NCBI RefSeq assembly: GCF_050627025.1
Contig: NZ_CP192472.1
DNA length: 64,000 nucleotides
Direction: 5' to 3' (one strand)
Source of the DNA: Variovorax paradoxus_P
Lineage (GTDB): Bacteria; Pseudomonadota; Gammaproteobacteria; Burkholderiales; Burkholderiaceae_C
The notes under the pieces were generated by a model. That model was given only the letters and a program-made list of their open reading frames with translations, searched no databases and was not told where the DNA came from. Each line of letters begins with the position of its first letter. The first letter of the stretch is position 1. The translations under genes were made by a program, and so were the position numbers. Positions 59,555-64,000 of the stretch are shown here, in pieces.

Positions 59555-59714
59555 CGGAATTCCTCGAATAATGCAGGAGAGAAGCTGCGATGGTCGTGTC
59601 CGGGCGCCGCTTGCGGGTTGCATAAGGGACAGATCGCCTCCTCTTTGTGACGAGCGGTGGCCGCCAGGGACGAAAAGCGCCCCTTGTGGCGTGCGGATCG
59701 CGAGAATCCCGGGC

Positions 59715-60647
59715 ATGGGAGATTCCCGAAAGAACCTGTACGAGCGCTATGAGCCCATCCGCCGCTGGGTGGAAGTGGGCTTCTGGCTCGTCTTCATGGC
59801 ACTGCAGGCGGTGTTCAACACCACGGTGGCACTGGTCGATGCGCGCGACCGCGCAGTGCCTCGCGCACCCTGGGAAATCGTGACCTGGGAAGTGTCCAGC
59901 CACCTTGTGCTGCTGGCGCTGGTGCCGGCGGTGGTTGCCGTGCAGCGCCGGCTGTCGCCGCTGGTGCGCACCCATTTGCTGCGCTTTGTGGCGTGGCACC
60001 TGGCCGCCAGCGTTGTCTTCAGCCTGGTACACGTGGCTGCGATGTTCGCGCTGCGCGCCATGGTCTATTCGGCAATGGGCGAGCGCTACGACTTCGCAGG
60101 CTGGACCGGCCGCTGGGGCTACGAATACCTGAAGGACGTGCGCGCCTACCTGTCGATGGTGTTCGGCATCTGGGTCTACGGCGTCTTCATGCTGCGGCTG
60201 CAGGGCGAGGCGCGTGTGCTCGACGCGCCCGAGGCGTCGGCGCCCGCCGAAGCCGATGCCCTCCAAGCGGAACCGCCCGCTCCGCCCGCCCGGCCCGAGC
60301 GCTTTCTGGTGCGCAAGCTGCGGCGCGAATTCCTGATTGCGGCTAGCGATATCGACTGGCTGCAAGCCGAAGGCAACTACGTCGGCCTGCACGTCAACGG
60401 CCACGACTACCTGCTGCGCGCCACGCTCACCGACTTCTTGACCCAACTCGATCCGGCCAGCTTTGTGCGCGTGCACCGCAGCCATGCGGTCAACCTGGGG
60501 CGAATCCAGGAGATAGAGCCGCTGGACGGCGGCGATGCCCGGCTGCACATGCACGACGGCAGCACGGTGCCGTGCAGCCGCCGCTACCGCGATGCACTGC
60601 GCGCCGGATCTTCTGTGCGTCCTGTTCCGGTGCGGTCTTTGCACTGA
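59715..60647 (+). CDS. Membrane-bound LytTR family regulator
   Basis: This 310-residue protein has four predicted membrane helices in the first 170 residues (WLVFMALQAVFNTTVALVD, HLVLLALVPAVVAVQ, FVAWHLAASVVFSLVHV, LSMVFGIWVYGVFML). A Pro/Ala linker follows, then a LytTR DNA-binding domain (about 195-300: REFLIAASDIDWLQAEGNYV, FVRVHRSHAVNLGRIQEIEP). It lacks a receiver domain, so the membrane part probably senses a signal and presents the DNA-binding domain. It is divergent from the acyltransferase gene, its likely target. The start at 59715 is chosen by the MGDSRKNLYERYEP start. Confidence 0.88.
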   Translation: MGDSRKNLYERYEPIRRWVEVGFWLVFMALQAVFNTTVALVDARDRAVPRAPWEIVTWEVSSHLVLLALVPAVVAVQRRLSPLVRTHLLRFVAWHLAASVVFSLVHVAAMFALRAMVYSAMGERYDFAGWTGRWGYEYLKDVRAYLSMVFGIWVYGVFMLRLQGEARVLDAPEASAPAEADALQAEPPAPPARPERFLVRKLRREFLIAASDIDWLQAEGNYVGLHVNGHDYLLRATLTDFLTQLDPASFVRVHRSHAVNLGRIQEIEPLDGGDARLHMHDGSTVPCSRRYRDALRAGSSVRPVPVRSLH

Positions 60648-60690
60648 GACAGCTCATCGCAGCCGATTGCGCACCATCAAAGAGCCTTCA

Positions 60691-60704
60691 GGCACCATTT
60701 TTGC
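60691..60704 (+). promoter_or_regulatory. Sigma-54 promoter of amtB
   Basis: GGCACCATTTTTGC has the GG-N10-GC of -24/-12 elements, with the favoured GGCAC and TTTGC cores. It starts 86 bp before the amtB ATG. Nitrogen control of amtB by RpoN and NtrC is usual in proteobacteria; binding here is inferred. Confidence 0.75.
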
Positions 60705-60733
60705 TTCCTTGCGGCGCTGCCCCGGGCGATTCG

Positions 60734-60746
60734 GGTGCAATGCACC
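60734..60746 (+). promoter_or_regulatory. Inverted repeat in the amtB leader
   Basis: GGTGCA-A-TGCACC lies 31 bp before the amtB ATG, downstream of the sigma-54 promoter. The half-sites point the opposite way from the NtrC consensus, so the role is uncertain; it could form a small mRNA hairpin. Confidence 0.4.
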
Positions 60747-60776
60747 AATTCAAATCAGAAACTGCAAGAAGCTCCA

Positions 60777-61979
60777 ATGGACGCACTCAAACAGGGCGCA
60801 GACGCGCTGTTCATCCTTCTCGGCGCCATCATGGTGTTTGCCATGCATGCCGGTTTTGCCTTTCTCGAACTGGGCACCGTGCGCAAGAAGAACCAGGTCA
60901 ATGCGCTGGTCAAGATCCTGGTCGACTTTTCGGTCTCGACCATCGTGTACTTTCTTGTGGGCTATGGCGTGGCCTACGGCACCCACTTCTTCGTGGGCGC
61001 AACCGAGCTTGCGGCCAAGAGCGGCTACGAGCTGGTCAAGTTCTTCTTCTTGCTGACCTTTGCGGCGGCCATTCCGGCCATCATTTCGGGCGGCATTGCC
61101 GAGCGCGCCAAGTTCTGGCCCCAGCTCATTGCCACCGCTGCCATCGTCGGCTTTGTCTATCCGCTGTACGAGGGCATTGCATGGAACAAGGCCTTCGGCA
61201 TCCAGGGCTGGATCGCCTCGGTCACCGGACATGAGTTTCACGACTTTGCCGGGTCGGTGGTGGTGCACGCGGTAGGCGGCTGGCTGGCGCTGCCTGCCGT
61301 GCTGCTGCTGGGCGCGCGCCGCAACCGCTACCGCGGCGACGGCTCGCTGAGCGCGCATCCGCCGTCGAACATTCCGTTTCTGGCGCTGGGCGCGTGGATC
61401 CTGTGCGCGGGCTGGTTCGGCTTCAACGTGATGAGCGCCCAGACCATCGACAAGATCTCCGGCCTTGTCGCCGTCAACTCGCTCATGGCCATGGTGGGCG
61501 GCACGCTGGTGGCGTTGGCCATGGGCAAGAACGACCCCGGCTTTGTGTACAACGGCCCGCTCGCCGGGCTGGTGGCCGTGTGCGCGGGTTCCGATCTGAT
61601 GCACCCGCTGGGCGCGCTGGTGGTGGGCGGCGTGGCCGGCGCCATCTTCGTTTCGATGTTCACGCTCACGCAGAACAAATGGAAGATCGACGACGTGCTC
61701 GGCGTGTGGCCGCTGCACGGCCTGTGCGGCACCTGGGGCGGCATTGCGGCCGGCATCTTCGGCACGCAGGCGCTGGGCGGTATTGGCGGGGTGAACGTGT
61801 GGGCGCAGCTCATGGGCACCGCAATGGGTGTGGCGTGGGCTGCGCTTGCGGGGGCGGCGGTTTATGGAGCGCTAAAGGCTGCAATGGGGCTGCGGCTCAC
61901 GCAGGAAGAGGAATACGACGGCGCCGACCTGTCGATCCACCACATTTCGGCGACGCCGGAGCGTGAGGTGAATTGGTAA
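60777..61979 (+). CDS. amtB: Ammonium transporter AmtB
   Basis: This 400-residue trimeric-channel subunit has 11 helices. Family marks are GFAFLELGTVRKKNQVNALV near the start, the twin-His pore positions in DFAGSVVVHAVGGWLALPAV and WPLHGLCGTWGGIAAGIFG, and ICAGWFGFNVMSAQ-like helix 6 sequence (here LCAGWFGFN). The ATG at 60777 is used; a GTG-started extension from 60735 covers the inverted repeat and has no signal-peptide character. No glnK lies beside it, unlike the common glnK-amtB pair. Expression is probably sigma-54 dependent. Confidence 0.94.
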   Translation: MDALKQGADALFILLGAIMVFAMHAGFAFLELGTVRKKNQVNALVKILVDFSVSTIVYFLVGYGVAYGTHFFVGATELAAKSGYELVKFFFLLTFAAAIPAIISGGIAERAKFWPQLIATAAIVGFVYPLYEGIAWNKAFGIQGWIASVTGHEFHDFAGSVVVHAVGGWLALPAVLLLGARRNRYRGDGSLSAHPPSNIPFLALGAWILCAGWFGFNVMSAQTIDKISGLVAVNSLMAMVGGTLVALAMGKNDPGFVYNGPLAGLVAVCAGSDLMHPLGALVVGGVAGAIFVSMFTLTQNKWKIDDVLGVWPLHGLCGTWGGIAAGIFGTQALGGIGGVNVWAQLMGTAMGVAWAALAGAAVYGALKAAMGLRLTQEEEYDGADLSIHHISATPEREVNW

Positions 61980-61990
61980 GCGGAGCGGGC

Positions 61991-62052
61991 TGAAGCGCAT
62001 TTTCGTTGAATACGCTTCAAATATGAAGCGTATTTGCCTAGAATGCGCTTCA
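61991..62052. promoter_or_regulatory. Four alternating half-sites upstream of fic
   Basis: Four 11-bp half-sites alternate in direction: TGAAGCGCATT (61991-62001), AATACGCTTCA (62009-62019), TGAAGCGTATT (62024-62034) and AATGCGCTTCA (62042-62052). Sites 2 and 3 form one exact inverted repeat, sites 1 and 4 another around it. Spacing is 16-17 bp. The array runs into the proposed start codon at 62052, so a bound repressor would block transcription there. Confidence 0.75.
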
Positions 62053-63182
62053 TGTGGATCTGGCAAGCCCAAAAATGGCCGCACTTCAACGTCGATGCGC
62101 GAGCCCTGCAGCCTGCGCTGTCGGCCGCGCGCCTGGCCCAGGGGCGCATGCTGGGCGTGGCGGGCAACCTTCAACTCGTCGACCTGAGCGAGCTCCAACT
62201 CGGCGAGTGGACGCAAGAAGCCATTTCTACCGCCCAGATCGAAGGCGAAACACTTCAAGTCAATTCGGTGCGTGCGTCGGCGGCGCGGCGGCTTGGCCTT
62301 GCGCCGGCCGACCGCGTGCCAAGGGATGCGCGCACGGAAGCCACGCTCGACATTGTTGAAGCAGCCGTTGCGCGTTGGGATGAGCCACTTTCAGAAGGGC
62401 GGCTTCTCGATTGGCACGCGGCGCTTTTTCCAAACGGACGAAGCGGCATCACACGCATCGTGACGGGTGGCTACCGTGTCCACGAAGACCCCATGCAGAT
62501 CGTCACTCCCCGCATCGGCAAGCCGGACACGGTGCACTATGAAGCGCCTCCTTCACGCGATGTGCCGGCTCAGATGAAGGCGTTGCTCGAATGGTTCGAG
62601 GACGGCCGGGAGCGGGCAGAAATGGACGGCATCGTGCGCAGCGCCATCGCGCATCTTTGGTTCGAAACCATTCACCCATTCGAAGACGGTAATGGCCGGA
62701 TCGGCCGCGCTCTGAGCGACTTGGCGCTGGCGCAGGATCTGCGCAGCAACCAGCGTCTCTTCAGCATGTCTCAGCAGCTATGGCTCGACCGCGCGGGTTA
62801 CTACAACCAATTGCAGGCCGCCAGTGCTCAAGAGAGCATGGATGTCACGCCGTGGGTGCGCTGGTTTGTCGGCTGTGTTGAAAAGGCGTGCCTCTCAACG
62901 CTGGCCCAGATACAGGCCGCGGGCGCCAAGGCTGGCTTCTGGGCACTTCTGGAAGCTGCGCATCCGCAACTCACGCCGAGCCAGCGCAAGGTGTTGAACA
63001 AGCTCTATGACGCCGGGCCCGACGGATTTCTTGGTGGTATGAGCACGGAGAAATATGTGGCTATCGCAGGTGTGTCGCGCGCCACTGCCTATCGGGAGCT
63101 GACCGAAATGGTGGCATCGGGCTTGCTCGAAAGAACAGGGCAGGGCAAAGCAACCCGGTACGCACTTGTTCGCCCGATGTAG
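62052..63182 (+). CDS. Fic family protein with DUF4172 and winged-helix domains
   Basis: This 376-residue protein has three parts. The N-terminal DUF4172 region starts MWIWQAQKWPHFNVD. The inhibitory helix motif (S/T)xxxE(G/N) is STAQIEGET near residue 60, so this is a class II, self-inhibited Fic enzyme. The catalytic core HPFEDGNGRIGRAL (about 208-221) is complete for AMP transfer from ATP to a protein hydroxyl. The C-terminus is a winged helix (SQRKVLNKLYDAG, VAIAGVSRATAYRELTEMVA). No antitoxin is adjacent. ATG 62052 is preferred; 62043 is alternative. Its own winged helix may bind the array upstream. Confidence 0.9.
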   Translation: MWIWQAQKWPHFNVDARALQPALSAARLAQGRMLGVAGNLQLVDLSELQLGEWTQEAISTAQIEGETLQVNSVRASAARRLGLAPADRVPRDARTEATLDIVEAAVARWDEPLSEGRLLDWHAALFPNGRSGITRIVTGGYRVHEDPMQIVTPRIGKPDTVHYEAPPSRDVPAQMKALLEWFEDGRERAEMDGIVRSAIAHLWFETIHPFEDGNGRIGRALSDLALAQDLRSNQRLFSMSQQLWLDRAGYYNQLQAASAQESMDVTPWVRWFVGCVEKACLSTLAQIQAAGAKAGFWALLEAAHPQLTPSQRKVLNKLYDAGPDGFLGGMSTEKYVAIAGVSRATAYRELTEMVASGLLERTGQGKATRYALVRPM

Positions 63183-63184
63183 AT

Positions 63185-63230
63185 GGGCGAGCACAGGAGC
63201 AAAAAAGCGCGGCCTGTAGCAAACTCGCCC
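63185..63230 (+). terminator. Nested inverted repeat after fic
   Basis: GGGCGAG (63185-63191) pairs with CTCGCCC (63224-63230), and ACAGG with CCTGT lies inside. No T-run follows, so it is a candidate 3'-end structure rather than a proven terminator. Confidence 0.4.
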
Positions 63231-63260
63231 GACCCCTCCGCTTGAATATTCACACAGCCA

Positions 63261-64000
63261 ATGACCCAAACGCCCCCCGCCCTCGAAGTCCTCCCCCGCG
63301 ACATCTCCGCGTACCGCAAGGGCAACATCGGCATCGATTACGTGCACCGCTTCGAATCGGGCAAGCCCGGGCCGCACGTGATGATCAATGCGCTCACGCA
63401 CGGCAACGAAATCTGCGGCATGACCGCCGCCACGCATCTGCTCGACACCAACGTGCGCCCGAAGATCGGCACACTCACCGTGAGCTTTGCCAACGTGGAA
63501 GCGTACGAATCGTTCAACGAGGCGCTGCCCTTCGACAGCCGGCAACTGGTGCACAACCTCAACCGCATCTGGTCGCCCGAATGGCTCGACGGCACCGAAG
63601 ACAGCCCCGAACTGCGCCGCGCCCGCGTGCTGCGCCCAGTGGTGAGCGCAGCCGACCACATCCTGGACATCCACTCCACGAGCCAGCCGGTGATCCCGTT
63701 CTGGGTCTACCCGGCCTATGACCGCAACGCCGAAGCGGCACTGGCCCTTGGCCGCCCTTCGGTGCACCTGGTCATGCCCGAAGGCCTGGGCTCCGGCACG
63801 CCGCTGATCCAGCATGGCCGCCACGGACTGCCCGAAGGCAAGGGCGTTGCGCTGGTAGCCGAATGCGGCCAGCACTTTCTGCACTCCGCCTCAGAACTGG
63901 CCACCGCCATCTCGCTCGACTTTCTGGCGCACTTCGGCCTCATCGACAAAGACCCGGCTGCGCCCGCGCCCGGGCCGCAACGCCGCTTCGAGCTGCTGCA
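63261..64000 (+). CDS. Succinylglutamate desuccinylase/aspartoacylase family protein, 3' end missing
   Basis: The first 246 codons are visible and the frame stays open at the right edge. Zinc-carboxypeptidase-like landmarks are ALTHGNEICGMTAATHLLDT, with the H-x-x-E metal site near residue 48, the loop VHNLNRIWSP with the conserved Asn-Arg pair and the third ligand His in ILDIHSTSQPVIPFW (about 138-152). The M14-type family removes acyl groups from amino acids such as N-acetylaspartate or succinylglutamate. ATG 63261 starts MTQTPPALEVLPRDISAYRK. It is 78 bp downstream of fic, same direction. Confidence 0.88.
   Translation, partial: MTQTPPALEVLPRDISAYRKGNIGIDYVHRFESGKPGPHVMINALTHGNEICGMTAATHLLDTNVRPKIGTLTVSFANVEAYESFNEALPFDSRQLVHNLNRIWSPEWLDGTEDSPELRRARVLRPVVSAADHILDIHSTSQPVIPFWVYPAYDRNAEAALALGRPSVHLVMPEGLGSGTPLIQHGRHGLPEGKGVALVAECGQHFLHSASELATAISLDFLAHFGLIDKDPAAPAPGPQRRFELL

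Noticed and set aside
60734..60746. NtrC site for amtB
   Set aside because: The half-sites run GGTGCA then TGCACC with a 1-bp gap, the reverse order and spacing of the NtrC consensus.

Overview
The window is chromosomal DNA of a high-GC betaproteobacterium. Gene content, synteny and intergenic elements point to the Comamonadaceae, most likely Variovorax or a close relative: TRAP, TctC and TAXI binding proteins, the ergothioneine pair egtB-egtD, RluA, E. coli-type GshA, and large palindromic intergenic repeats. This is inferred from protein features; no 16S gene is present. I saw no tRNA, rRNA, CRISPR, phage or insertion sequence. About 70 protein genes fill nearly all of the window, and most lie in short operons with 4-bp ATGA overlaps.

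Region by region. 1-3.4 kb: a MarR regulator with two exporters (MFS, MATE), divergent from a partial thioesterase. 3.4-13.1 kb: a divergent sugar-acid locus. The leftward operon has an IlvD/Edd dehydratase, KDGal kinase, KDPGal aldolase and a class II aldolase. The rightward operon has a FadR-type regulator, a complete TRAP transporter and an enolase-superfamily dehydratase. Together they would import a sugar acid, dehydrate it to a 2-keto-3-deoxy acid, phosphorylate it and cleave it to pyruvate and a triose phosphate. 13.1-26.2 kb: a nuclease/phosphatase, an RhlE-type helicase, EttA, a MerR regulator fused to a carboxymuconolactone decarboxylase domain, a TAXI membrane protein with a P1 peptidase, a FAD oxidoreductase, and a four-gene envelope operon (DUF1439, GDPD, small protein, DUF411). 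26.2-31.6 kb: a polar amino acid ABC importer led by its GntR regulator, then OsmC and an orphan TctC protein.

31.8-43 kb: an acyl-CoA ligase, a secreted nuclease, NDH-2, egtB-egtD, a near-600-bp imperfect palindrome, DUF427 with a 2OG dioxygenase, UspA, RluA, an exporter and a three-gene cassette (ferredoxin, VF530, basic peptide). 43-54 kb: mostly single housekeeping or stress genes (GNAT, DUF808, beta-propeller lipoprotein, enoyl-CoA hydratase, GST, Fur family, esterase, gshA, receiver protein, SDR, HPF, CBS). 54-64 kb: an envelope protein with a SmpA-like end, YlqF GTPase, a DUF4139 protein, a second thioesterase, an acyltransferase divergent from a membrane LytTR regulator, amtB behind a sigma-54 promoter, a self-contained Fic protein behind four alternating operator half-sites, and a partial M14-type deacylase.

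The least ordinary signals are the palindromic element at 38025-38609, the Fic operator array at 61991-62052, the MerR-CMD fusion with its apparently leaderless 19-bp-spacer promoter, the hairpin that hides the tctC start, and terminators placed inside an operon (11855) and inside a convergent gene (18067).
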